From CAZUVM01 sp964623885 (lineage in GTDB: Bacteria; Verrucomicrobiota; Verrucomicrobiia; Limisphaerales; UBA8199), in the NCBI GenBank assembly GCA_964623885.1, contig CAZUVM010000021.1, forward strand, positions 1 to 9,537: 9,537 bases of DNA, given 5' to 3'. A program made the position numbers and the translations under genes. The notes below the pieces were generated by a model that was not told the origin of the DNA, did no database searches, and worked only from the letters and a program-made list of their open reading frames with translations. Below are positions 1-6,783 of the stretch, in pieces. How positions within the stretch are numbered: the stretch's first letter is position 1; the number at the start of each line of letters is the position of its first letter.

Positions 1-118
1 AACATCGCCGGAGATTACACACCTTAGAAATTTCAATCGAAGACACACCCCGATGGGTGTAACCCCAGCGCAGTCCTGATGCTTACGCAAAATTTAAAGC
101 TCCTTAATTGGACAGCAG
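1..118. other. Left-edge stretch without a supported gene
   Basis: Frame 1 on the plus strand reads eight codons (NIAGDYTP) and then a TAG at 25-27, which could be the last residues of an upstream gene cut by the window edge. Eight codons cannot prove that. The remainder holds a small hairpin (45-60) and an AT-richer tract around 88-108. No convincing promoter is visible. Confidence 0.25.
45..60. repeat. Small hairpin with ACACCCCG core (REP-like fragment)
   Basis: ACACCC (45-50) and GGGTGT (55-60) pair around a CGAT loop. The first eight bases, ACACCCCG, are the same as the core of the hairpins at 8745-8766 and 9341-9356 that border the broken transposase. It may be a shortened copy of that family; an 8-base match could also be chance. 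Confidence 0.35.
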
Positions 119-303
119 TGCGGGACATCCCGGCCCGCAGCAGCCGCGAAGCGAACTGAGCCCTTAGCGTGTTTGGAAAACGCCGGCGGACCGCGAGCGG
201 TCCCCGCTGGCAGCGGCCGGTACTCCGGCTCGACTTCACCATTCTCCAAACACGGTCTAAGCTCATTACATTATCCACCCGCTGCGGGCCGGGACGTCCC
301 GCG
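119..303. repeat. 185-bp nested inverted-repeat element
   Basis: The outer arms are 119-140 and 282-303. Each is the reverse complement of the other at 20 of 22 positions (core GCGGGAC[A/G]TCCCGGCCCGCAG). Both arms are followed inward by 28-nt segments that pair in part (GAGC and TTAG in 158-167 with CTAA and GCTC in 258-264). A second stem then forms between 169-180 (GTGTTTGGAAAA) and 242-253, matching at 11 of 12 positions. The head holds three small hairpins: GGACCGC/GCGGTCC at 188-203, CCGCT/AGCGG at 204-216 and CCGG/CCGG at 217-228. The layout is that of a folded multi-branch structure or a palindromic repeat unit such as a MITE, not of a protein gene. It lies just upstream of the large exported protein gene. 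Confidence 0.7.
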
Positions 304-369
304 CCCCGACTTTCGGTTGCGGCATTGCCGCCCTGTGCCCTTCACCTCTCTGCAATAATCTTCGCACCT

Positions 370-389
370 GCTATACGACACCCTATAGC
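370..389. promoter_or_regulatory. Short palindrome upstream of the large exported protein
   Basis: GCTATA (370-375) and TATAGC (384-389) are perfect reverse complements separated by 8 nt. The site sits about 50 bp before the chosen start at 442. It could be an operator half-site pair, or its TATA-like arms could serve as a -10 region. No partner -35 element stands out, so this is only a candidate. Confidence 0.2.
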
Positions 390-441
390 AAGCTGGTTAA
401 GATCAGGTTCCTGTGGTATGGTTGATCGATCCAATCGCTTC

Positions 442-3400
442 ATGAAGACGCCTTTACTATGGGGCTGGCGTTTGACGTCTTGCCTGCGTCCGCTCCAGGA
501 ACGCGTGCCGGGAAGTCGCCAGACCGACCGCTATAAGACGCCGACACGATTTCGCTCCGCGACCGCTCATCGATGCGCGGCATGGTCCGAAGTGATGCTT
601 GGTCTCTGGTTGAGCGTGACGATTGCGTCAGCGCAAATCAACCGCACGTGGATTGGGGCGGTAAACTCGGACTGGTATAACGCCAATAACTGGGCTCCGG
701 CTGGGGTCCCGACCACGAACGACATCGTCAACCTCACCAACGGAACCATCAATCTGACAGCGCCGGTGACGATTTATGGCCAGCTCAATTGGTCCGGCGG
801 GATCTTAAGCGGGGCCGCCCTCACCATCGCCAGCAACGCGGTGATGAACATCAATGCGACCACCACGCTGTTTCTGGAAAACCCGCTTACAAATGCCGGC
901 ACCGTCACCTGGAGCAACGCCTGCGCTTTGGACGTGCTTAACAATAACGGCAGCCCTTATGCCAGCCTGATCGAGAACCTGGCCGGCGCCTTGTGGGATA
1001 TTCAGAACGATCAGTCAATGTTTAACAACGCCGGCACGCTGGCTTATTTTCGCAATGCCGGCACATTGCGAAAATCCGGACAGTCCGGCGCGACTTACAT
1101 CCAAATCCCCGTTTACAATTCCGGCAGCATCACCGGATTGCAGGGAACACTCAACCTCGGCGGTGGGGGCAATGTCGCCGGGAGTTACGCCGCCTCGGCC
1201 GGTGCGGTCGTTGCGTTCTACGCCGGCTACTTCACCAATACGGTGCCCGCGGGAATTTTTGGCCCGGGCACGGTTGCCCTGACGACCTCCGGAAATCTGA
1301 CCTTGCTCTCAGACGCAATTCCCAATCTGGCCCTGGCCGGCGGCACCGTTTTCCTCGGCCCTTCGTTTCAGGGCGGGAGTATCACGAACCTGACGATTAG
1401 CGGAGCGGCGCTGGCAGGGAGCAATGCGGTGAGCGGCGCGTTCAATTGGAATAACGGGACAATTCTTGGGCCGTTAACGGTTGCTGGCAACGCTCGTATG
1501 ACCATCAGCGGAACAACAACGCTGCCATTGCAGGGGCCGCTGACTAATGCCGGCACGGTGGTCTGGACCAACTCCGGCGATATCGACGTGCTCAATAACA
1601 ACGGCGGCGGCTATGCCGGTCTAATCGAGAATTTGGCCGGCGCTCTGTGGGATATCCAAAGCGATCGCCAGTTGTATAATAACGCAGGTACCACTGCGTT
1701 TTTCCGCAATGCGGGGATGCTGCGCAAATCGGGGTTGGCCAGCACGAGTTATATCGAGATCCCATTTTATAATTCCGGCAGCGTTACCGGTCTGCAAGGA
1801 ACCCTGAATTTCTCTGGTGGTGGCACGCTGGCCGGGACTTTTAGCGCGGCAGCCGGGGCGGCCATTGGATTCACTGGAGGGAATTTTACGAATTCTGGGC
1901 CGGTCGCAATTAACGGGCCAGGACTCATTCAGATGGCAGGAAGCGCCGACCTCTTTTTGCTTTCGGACGCCATTCCTAACTTGCCGCTGGCGGGCGGCAC
2001 GGTGTTCCTCGGACCTTCGTTTCAGGGCGGGACGATTACGAATTTGACGATCAACGGGGCAACGCTCACCGGGACCAACACCGTGAGCGGCACATTGAAC
2101 TGGAACAACGGGACGGTCCTGGGGCCGCTGACGGTTGCCAGCAGCGGTCGCTTGAACCTGAACGGAACGACGACTTTGCTTTTGGAAGCGCCGCTCACCA
2201 ACGCCGGAACTGTGATATGGACCAACTCTTGCGATATCGACGTGCTCAATAATAACGGCGGCGGCTATGGTGGTTTGATCGAAAACCAGGCCGGCGGCTT
2301 ATGGGACATCCAAAGCGATCACCAGATGTATAATAATGCTGGCACCACCGCGTATTTTCGCAATGCGGGCACCTTGCGCAAATCAGCGCAGGCTGGCAGT
2401 AGCTATATCGTAATCCCTCTTTACAATTCGGGCAGCGTCACCGGGTTGCAAGGGACCTTGGATTTCGGCGGCGGCGGAACGCTCGCCGGAAACTTCACGG
2501 CCGGATTGGGAGCGACCCTCAATTTCTACGGGGGCTACTTTACTAACTCTGTGCCGGTGGGCATATACGGGCCGGGCACGGTCGAATTCTCCGGCTCCAG
2601 CTACCTGACCTTGTTGTCGGACGCGATCCCCAATCTGGCATTGGCTGGCGGGACTGTGTACCTGGGACCGGCGTTTCAAGCCGGCACGATTACCAACTTG
2701 ACGATCGCGGGTGCCACTTTAGCGGGGACCAATACCGTGACCGGTGTGTTCAACCTGAACAACGGAGCCATTGACGGGCCGTTGACCGTCGCTACGAACG
2801 GGATTCTGAATATTGCCCCGACTACCACCCTGTACTTCTATGGCCCGTTGACCAATGCGGGCACCGTCACCTGGACCAACACGGGCACCATCGATGTAGC
2901 CAATGGCGGGGCCCACACCGGCCTAATTGAGAATCTCGCCGGCGGGTTGTGGGATATCCAAAGTGACGCGGTCATGTTCGACAATTTTGGCGGCCAGGCT
3001 TACTTCCATAATCTTGGCAATTTGCGCAAATCTTCACGCACCGGCATAACGTACATCTCTATCGCTGTGACTAATGAAGGAACCATCACCGCCTTGCATG
3101 GCAACATTAACTTTGGCGCTGGGATAAACCTCAATGGCGGAACGTTGATGTTCGGCCTGAGCAGTCCTTCCAGCTATGGGATCATGAGCATTTACGGCGC
3201 GGCCAACCTTGGCGGAACCGCCGGCGTGCTGTGGCTTAATGGCTTCGTGCCGTCCTACGGTAATTCTTTTAACGTGCTCACTTATGGCTCTTACACCGGA
3301 GCGTTCACGAATTACATCCTTCCTCCGGCGGCGCTGTGGCAAACCACCTACGGCGCCGGCACGTTTACATTTTCGGTCACGAGCATCAACAAGTTGGCTT

Positions 3401-3894
3401 TCACTACTCAGCCTGCCAGCGGCAAACTCATCACCCAAATCCTCGCGCCTGTTGTGGTACAGGTGGAAGATCCGGGCGGCAATCCTCTGCCCACTAACGG
3501 GGTTCCCATCACGGTCAACTTGAACAGCGGTTTGGGTGTTTTGAGCGGCACGCTCACCCAAAGCACCGATGCCTCAGGCAAGGCCAGCTTCGCCGATTTG
3601 AGCATCAACATTATCGGCGCCAAGAGTCTCCGCGCGACCAGCCCGGGGTTGACTGCGACCATCAGCGCCGGATTCCAGATCGTGCCTTTGATCGGGGAAA
3701 CCTTAAGCGGCAGCGGCCTGTTGTTGCAATTGAATGGCACCAACAGCCTGGGGACCACCACGATCTCCGCCTCCACGAATCTCGTCACCTGGGTACCGAT
3801 CTACACCAATCCGCCTACCAATGGTGTGATCCAGTTTCTCGATACCTCCGCGACCAATTATCGCTCTCGGTTCTACAAAGTTGTGCAACAATAA
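442..3894 (+). CDS. Large exported beta-repeat protein with Ig-like domain and Verrucomicrobia-type C-terminus
   Basis: This 1150-residue protein is probably exported and built as an elongated beta structure. A hydrophobic stretch (VMLGLWLSVTIASA) ends in ASA-Q at nt 633, a good signal peptidase I site. It is preceded by an unusually long basic N-region if translation starts at 442 (MKTPLLWGW). Starts at ATG 418 and ATG 595 are possible, and none has a strong ribosome binding site. The open frame continues up to a GTG at 169, but that part lies in the palindromic element and is unlikely to be coding. After cleavage come a W..A.NSDWYNANNW..AGVP motif, four ~218-residue repeats (nt 724 to about 3138), a closing region rich in G/Y/F (about 3140-3390), an invasin/filamin-like Ig domain (about 3391-3684, 'LAFTTQPAS...VVVQVEDPGGNPL') and a C-terminal module with 'ASTNLVTWVPI...RFYKVV'. 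Family knowledge suggests a right-handed beta-helix surface or secreted protein; its ligand is unknown. The radical SAM gene follows 67 bp downstream. Confidence 0.85.
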   Translation: MKTPLLWGWRLTSCLRPLQERVPGSRQTDRYKTPTRFRSATAHRCAAWSEVMLGLWLSVTIASAQINRTWIGAVNSDWYNANNWAPAGVPTTNDIVNLTNGTINLTAPVTIYGQLNWSGGILSGAALTIASNAVMNINATTTLFLENPLTNAGTVTWSNACALDVLNNNGSPYASLIENLAGALWDIQNDQSMFNNAGTLAYFRNAGTLRKSGQSGATYIQIPVYNSGSITGLQGTLNLGGGGNVAGSYAASAGAVVAFYAGYFTNTVPAGIFGPGTVALTTSGNLTLLSDAIPNLALAGGTVFLGPSFQGGSITNLTISGAALAGSNAVSGAFNWNNGTILGPLTVAGNARMTISGTTTLPLQGPLTNAGTVVWTNSGDIDVLNNNGGGYAGLIENLAGALWDIQSDRQLYNNAGTTAFFRNAGMLRKSGLASTSYIEIPFYNSGSVTGLQGTLNFSGGGTLAGTFSAAAGAAIGFTGGNFTNSGPVAINGPGLIQMAGSADLFLLSDAIPNLPLAGGTVFLGPSFQGGTITNLTINGATLTGTNTVSGTLNWNNGTVLGPLTVASSGRLNLNGTTTLLLEAPLTNAGTVIWTNSCDIDVLNNNGGGYGGLIENQAGGLWDIQSDHQMYNNAGTTAYFRNAGTLRKSAQAGSSYIVIPLYNSGSVTGLQGTLDFGGGGTLAGNFTAGLGATLNFYGGYFTNSVPVGIYGPGTVEFSGSSYLTLLSDAIPNLALAGGTVYLGPAFQAGTITNLTIAGATLAGTNTVTGVFNLNNGAIDGPLTVATNGILNIAPTTTLYFYGPLTNAGTVTWTNTGTIDVANGGAHTGLIENLAGGLWDIQSDAVMFDNFGGQAYFHNLGNLRKSSRTGITYISIAVTNEGTITALHGNINFGAGINLNGGTLMFGLSSPSSYGIMSIYGAANLGGTAGVLWLNGFVPSYGNSFNVLTYGSYTGAFTNYILPPAALWQTTYGAGTFTFSVTSINKLAFTTQPASGKLITQILAPVVVQVEDPGGNPLPTNGVPITVNLNSGLGVLSGTLTQSTDASGKASFADLSINIIGAKSLRATSPGLTATISAGFQIVPLIGETLSGSGLLLQLNGTNSLGTTTISASTNLVTWVPIYTNPPTNGVIQFLDTSATNYRSRFYKVVQQ
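724..3138 (+). repeat. Four tandem ~654-bp protein-coding repeats
   Basis: The units begin with [I]xNLTI-type motifs at about 724, 1381, 2035 and 2689. Landmarks recur on a fixed lattice. LLSDAIPN starts at 1303, 1957 and 2611 (spacing 654 and 654). LIEN[L/Q]AG starts at 967, 1621, 2275 and 2923 (654, 654, 648). Each unit runs in the order ITNLTI, FNWNNG, PLTNAGTVxW, DVLNNNGG, LIENLAGxLWDIQ, FRNAGTLRKS, GLQGTL, then LLSDAIPN and GGTVFLGPSFQ. Unit 4 loses similarity after its GNINFGAG segment, so it is the degenerate last repeat. Unit 1 is slightly irregular at its start. The protein is much better conserved than the DNA: the three LSDAIPN codon strings differ mainly at third positions. Confidence 0.9.
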
Positions 3895-3961
3895 GAGACC
3901 GCTGTGGCATTTCTGCTTGGAACCCACTGGATTTCCCGGCAATATACGCGAGTTTACCAGC

Positions 3962-5143
3962 ATGAGTTCCGTCACGCTATCTCGTACGAGCGACACAGCC
4001 GCGCCTGTTGCGGCGAGTTCTCCGCCGGACCAATTGCCACCCGTGGTCCGGCCCAGAGCCAGCAGCTTTCAGTTGTTGCGCGACGTGCTCGCCCATGGCG
4101 GCCCCGGCTACCTCCAATTCGCCATCACCAATATCTGCAACGCCAAGTGCGATTTCTGCGGGTTCGCCGTCGACCGTTTTGATCCGCGCCAGCGCCGCAG
4201 CGTCACGCTGCCCCAGGCACGGGACGTGATCGACATCTGCGTCAAAAACCACATCGGCTATCTCCTCTTTGTCGGCGGTGAACCGCTGGTCCACAAAGAC
4301 CTCCGCGCCATGACTCGGTATGCCGCCGAGCGCGGCATCCATCCCATGGTCTGCACCAACGGCTCGCTTTGGACCGACCAGAACATGCGCGAGTTGGCCT
4401 CCGACGGATTGAGCAGCGTCATCATGTCGATCGACGCACACGACGTGGCCAAGCACGAAAAAAATCGCGGGCTCCCCGACGTCTGCCGCAAGATCCAAAG
4501 GGCCAATGAAGTTTTCGCTGAACTCGGAATCCAAACCACTGCAAGCGTCACCGCCAGCAAACTAATCGACGATTACGAGAAGCTTCCGGAATTCCTGACC
4601 CGGCTCGGCTTCAAAAGCTGCACATTCAGTTATCCCCTGACCAGCCTCGCCTCGAGCTACCTTAGCTTCAGCGATTCATCGCTCGTTAATTACAAGACCG
4701 AAGAGCTGATCAAGGTGTTCGAGCGCATCAAACAAATGAAAAGGCGCAGCGGGTTCCCCGTCGTGAATCCGGCGGAATCGCTCAGCGAAATGCAGCGGCA
4801 TTTGCGACGTGAGCCGGAGAAGTTCGGCTGCCTGGGCGGCCACAAATACTTTTACCTCGATTGGAACCTCAACCTCTATCGCTGCCATTTCTGGGAGAAA
4901 CCCATGTGCAGCATTTACGAGTTCGATTCCTCCAAGCTGATCCGCGACGGCTGCACCCGGTGCATGATCGACTGCTACCGCGACCCCAGCGTGCTTCAGT
5001 TCGTTGCCATCAACGCGAGCGATGCCTGGCACGACTTGAAGCGCGGCAAACTCGTCTCCGCGGCCAAACATGTTTTCGACCGACGCAACCTCACTTCACT
5101 CAAAGCCGTCTGGGAGGATCGCAAGTGGATCGGTAAAGTCTAA
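3962..5143 (+). CDS. Radical SAM protein with SPASM-like C-terminal cysteine cluster
   Basis: This 393-residue protein is a radical SAM enzyme. The signature CxxxCxxC is C59, C63 and C66 (ICNAKCDFCGF) and should bind the SAM-cleaving 4Fe-4S cluster. GGEP at 105-108 is the usual SAM-contact motif. The partial TIM barrel continues through 'CTNGSL' (131-136) and 'SIDAH' (156-160). The C-terminal part carries C290, C308, C316, C331, C334 and C338. The C290-x17-C308 spacing with a Gly-rich aromatic stretch, followed by CxxCxxxC, resembles a SPASM/twitch domain binding auxiliary Fe-S clusters. Members of that group modify peptides, proteins or other substrates; the substrate here cannot be read from sequence. 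I chose ATG 3962 because the frame's earlier ATG (3881) overlaps the previous gene and its extra residues look like non-coding translation. A weak promoter-like pair, TTGGAA (3917-3922) and CAATAT (3940-3945) spaced 17, lies in the 67-bp gap. No precursor peptide gene is visible nearby. Confidence 0.88.
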   Translation: MSSVTLSRTSDTAAPVAASSPPDQLPPVVRPRASSFQLLRDVLAHGGPGYLQFAITNICNAKCDFCGFAVDRFDPRQRRSVTLPQARDVIDICVKNHIGYLLFVGGEPLVHKDLRAMTRYAAERGIHPMVCTNGSLWTDQNMRELASDGLSSVIMSIDAHDVAKHEKNRGLPDVCRKIQRANEVFAELGIQTTASVTASKLIDDYEKLPEFLTRLGFKSCTFSYPLTSLASSYLSFSDSSLVNYKTEELIKVFERIKQMKRRSGFPVVNPAESLSEMQRHLRREPEKFGCLGGHKYFYLDWNLNLYRCHFWEKPMCSIYEFDSSKLIRDGCTRCMIDCYRDPSVLQFVAINASDAWHDLKRGKLVSAAKHVFDRRNLTSLKAVWEDRKWIGKV

Positions 5144-5163
5144 GAACGTTGGTAAGGACGCGG

Positions 5164-5345
5164 CTGGTAGGGACGCCGTCCCGGCGTCCCAAACTACTCC
5201 CCCTCTTAATCCCCACTCGTAATCTTAATCTCCCCAATTCTGTTCCACCAATCCGTCTTCCCTTTCTGATGACTGGTAGGGACGCCGGGGCGGCGTCCCC
5301 ATCTACTCCCACTCGTAATCGTAATCGTAATCCGTCTTCCCCTTC
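5164..5345. repeat. Two copies of a hairpin plus CGTAAT-hexamer module
   Basis: CTGGTAGGGACGCCG occurs at 5164 and again at 5273, 109 bp apart. In both copies it opens a perfect 9-bp hairpin, GGGACGCCG/CGGCGTCCC. The first is 5170-5190 with loop TCC, the second 5279-5299 with loop GGG. Both are followed by a pyrimidine-rich tract with CACTCGTAATC (CGTAAT once plus CTTAAT at 5218-5229; CGTAAT three times at 5314-5331) and by AATCCGTCTTCCC. The stem is conserved while the loop differs, which is typical of dispersed palindromic repeats. They fill the gap between convergent genes and might act as transcription terminators, but there is no clean T-tract. Confidence 0.7.
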
Positions 5346-5415
5346 TCCTTACCGGTATCGCAAAGCGACTCTATTATGGTGTAAGAGACTTTTCGGAAGG
5401 CGCTCGATGCGTTCT

Positions 5416-5440
5416 CCCTCTCCTCCTCAGGAGGAGAGGG
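5416..5440. terminator. Perfect CT/AG palindrome between convergent genes
   Basis: CCCTCTCCTCCT (5416-5427), one C, then AGGAGGAGAGGG (5429-5440) form a perfect 12-bp inverted repeat. It is followed by a second AG-rich segment (TCAGGGGAGAGG). It lies 53 bp beyond the stop of the protease gene on its strand and about 270 bp beyond the radical SAM stop, so a bidirectional terminator is possible. There is no U-tract on either strand, and similar CT-rich palindromes are dispersed repeats in many bacteria, so termination is an inference. Confidence 0.35.
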
Positions 5441-5492
5441 TCAGGGGAGAGGAGGCTCTGCGTAAGACGCGAGCGATACGCCCGACTAACTC

Positions 5493-6515
5493 TCAGCTTT
5501 CCGACTCCGCCGGCCTGAGCTGCAGGTCCAACTTCTCGGTCCCCCGCAGCACCGTCAGCGGCGACTCGACCCCAATCTGTTCCCCAGTCAGCAACTTGTG
5601 CAGCTTATCGATAGTCGGGATGGGTTCCCCTTTAAAGGCCACCATCACGTCGCCTTCGCGCAGCCCGGCGCGCGCCGCCGGCCCACCCGGCGCAACAGAA
5701 ATCACGAGTACTCCACTGGCAGCGGACAACTGATGAAAGCGCACCAGCCGCCGATGGAGAGGCACGTTCTGTCCACCTACACCAATGTAGCTACGCCGGA
5801 TCTTGCCTTCCTTGATCAGCCACGCAGCCGCGTGTTTCGCCGTGTCGATTCCGATCGCAAAACAAATCCCCTGCGCCGGCAGGATCACCGCCGTGTTCAC
5901 GCCGATCACTTCGCCGCGCGAATTCACCAGCGGTCCTCCGGAGTTGCCGGGATTCAGCGCGGCATCCGTTTGCAGGATGTCGTCGATCAGCCTTCCGGTG
6001 CTCGCCCGAAAGGATCGCCCGAGAGCGCTTACAACCCCTGCGGTGACTGTGCATTGAAACCCATACGGATTGCCAATCGCAATCGCCACCTGGCCGACTC
6101 GCACGTTTTTGGAATCGCCAAGCTGCACCGGCCGCAGTTGTGGCGCATAAATCCGGAGCACCGCTAGATCGGTGTCCGGGTCCTCGCTCACTAAATGCGC
6201 ATCCGGACGCCGCCCATCCGCGAGAATCACCTCGATCCGATCCGCTCCGTGCACCACGTGGCTGTTCGTCAGGACAAAGCCGTCTGGCGTAATGATAAAT
6301 CCGGAGCCGCTGCCGCGACGCTGCCCGTCGCGCCCGCGCACTTCAACATTTACAACCGACGGGCCCACCGCATCCGCCGCGCGCACCACCGCCTGCGAAT
6401 AGGCATCCAGCAACGACTCGTCGCCGGTTCCAGCCGACACCGCCGGCGCCTGCAACGGTTCCTGGCCCAGCACCGGCTTAAGGTCCTGGATGAAATCCCC
6501 GTCTGCAAACCTCAT
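5493..6515 (-). CDS. HtrA-like S1C serine protease with PDZ domain, apparently without signal peptide
   Basis: The 340-residue protein (counted from ATG 6515) is a trypsin-fold protease of the HtrA/DegP family. The catalytic triad is visible: H86 in TNSHVV, D116 in DPDTDLAVLR and S172 in NPGNSGGPLV. The His-Asp distance of 30 equals that in DegP. The protease domain covers about 45-230. A single PDZ domain follows (about 232-330), with 'YIGVGGQNVP' at its start and 'APGGPAARAGLREGDV' as core. The N-terminus (MRFADGDFIQDLKPVLGQ) is acidic and has neither a signal peptide nor a membrane segment, unlike classical periplasmic DegP/DegS. It may act in the cytoplasm. Alternative starts are ATG 6536 and TTG 6569. 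The TTG lies within a perfect TTGACA -35-like hexamer (6564-6569) with weak -10 candidates near 6542-6549, which favours a later start. The gene converges with the radical SAM gene. Confidence 0.88.
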   Translation of the reverse strand: MRFADGDFIQDLKPVLGQEPLQAPAVSAGTGDESLLDAYSQAVVRAADAVGPSVVNVEVRGRDGQRRGSGSGFIITPDGFVLTNSHVVHGADRIEVILADGRRPDAHLVSEDPDTDLAVLRIYAPQLRPVQLGDSKNVRVGQVAIAIGNPYGFQCTVTAGVVSALGRSFRASTGRLIDDILQTDAALNPGNSGGPLVNSRGEVIGVNTAVILPAQGICFAIGIDTAKHAAAWLIKEGKIRRSYIGVGGQNVPLHRRLVRFHQLSAASGVLVISVAPGGPAARAGLREGDVMVAFKGEPIPTIDKLHKLLTGEQIGVESPLTVLRGTEKLDLQLRPAESES

Positions 6516-6606
6516 AAGACTATCTGAATACTGCATAAAGCAATTTGTACCGATTTTGTGCCTTGTCAAATCACTGCCCGCCTCCCTTCTGCCCCTTTCA
6601 TCTTCT

Positions 6607-6624
6607 CTTAATCGTAATCGTAAT
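6607..6624. repeat. CTTAAT/CGTAAT hexamer tract
   Basis: CTTAAT-CGTAAT-CGTAAT runs from 6607 to 6624 inside a pyrimidine-rich tract. It repeats the hexamer seen at 5218-5229 and 5314-5331 on the other side of the protease gene, with the same strand bias. The rest of the 6516-6783 gap holds a C/T-rich stretch and a GC-rich stretch with no visible gene. Confidence 0.6.
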
Positions 6625-6749
6625 CCTCCTCGTTCTCGTCGCCCGCTTTAATCTCTAATCCTGCCCCGTACTCCAGCGCTCAACGGGACCGGTGGACGAC
6701 GTGACGCGCAGGCGCTTTGGCGGGACAGGTCCTCGCGCTCCCATTTCGC

Positions 6750-6777
6750 TTGATATTAACCATCACTAATCTATTCT
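6750..6777 (+). promoter_or_regulatory. Candidate sigma70-type promoter for the HYR-domain protein gene
   Basis: TTGATA (6750-6755, 5 of 6 to TTGACA) and TATTCT (6772-6777, 4 of 6 to TATAAT) are separated by 16 bp. Transcription would begin at about 6784, which is the A of the ATG, so the message could be leaderless. That would fit the absence of a Shine-Dalgarno sequence there. Chance matches of this quality are common. Confidence 0.3.
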
Positions 6778-6783
6778 CGTTTC

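Noticed and set aside
33..278. 81-residue minus-strand reading frame at the left edge
   Set aside because: It runs across one half of the inverted-repeat element and has arginine-rich composition typical of chance frames in GC-rich DNA; no recognisable domain.
169..441. Extension of the large gene to a GTG start at 169
   Set aside because: The extension is translated from the palindromic element, has arginine/proline-rich low-quality composition and would place over 140 residues before the signal peptide core.
3034..3561. 175-residue minus-strand frame inside the large gene
   Set aside because: It lies fully antisense to a clear, repeat-conserved coding region; its openness follows from the codon bias of the plus-strand gene.
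3895..3961. Short precursor peptide gene for the radical SAM enzyme
   Set aside because: The 67-bp gap has no start-to-stop frame with a plausible leader peptide and core, and no small conserved frame is seen downstream before the repeats.
5164..5345. CRISPR-like array in the repeat gap
   Set aside because: There are only two long repeat copies, they are palindromic with variable loops, the spacers are low-complexity, and no cas genes are near.
5149..5733. 194-residue plus-strand frame across the repeat-filled gap and protease 3' end
   Set aside because: It consists of translated hairpin and CGTAAT repeats (RNRNRN-type peptide) and then runs antisense to the protease's PDZ domain.
6516..6569. 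TTG start at 6569 for the protease
   Set aside because: It coincides with a perfect TTGACA hexamer better explained as a -35 element. A GGGAGG lies upstream, so it is not fully excluded, but the extra 18 residues show no domain or signal features.
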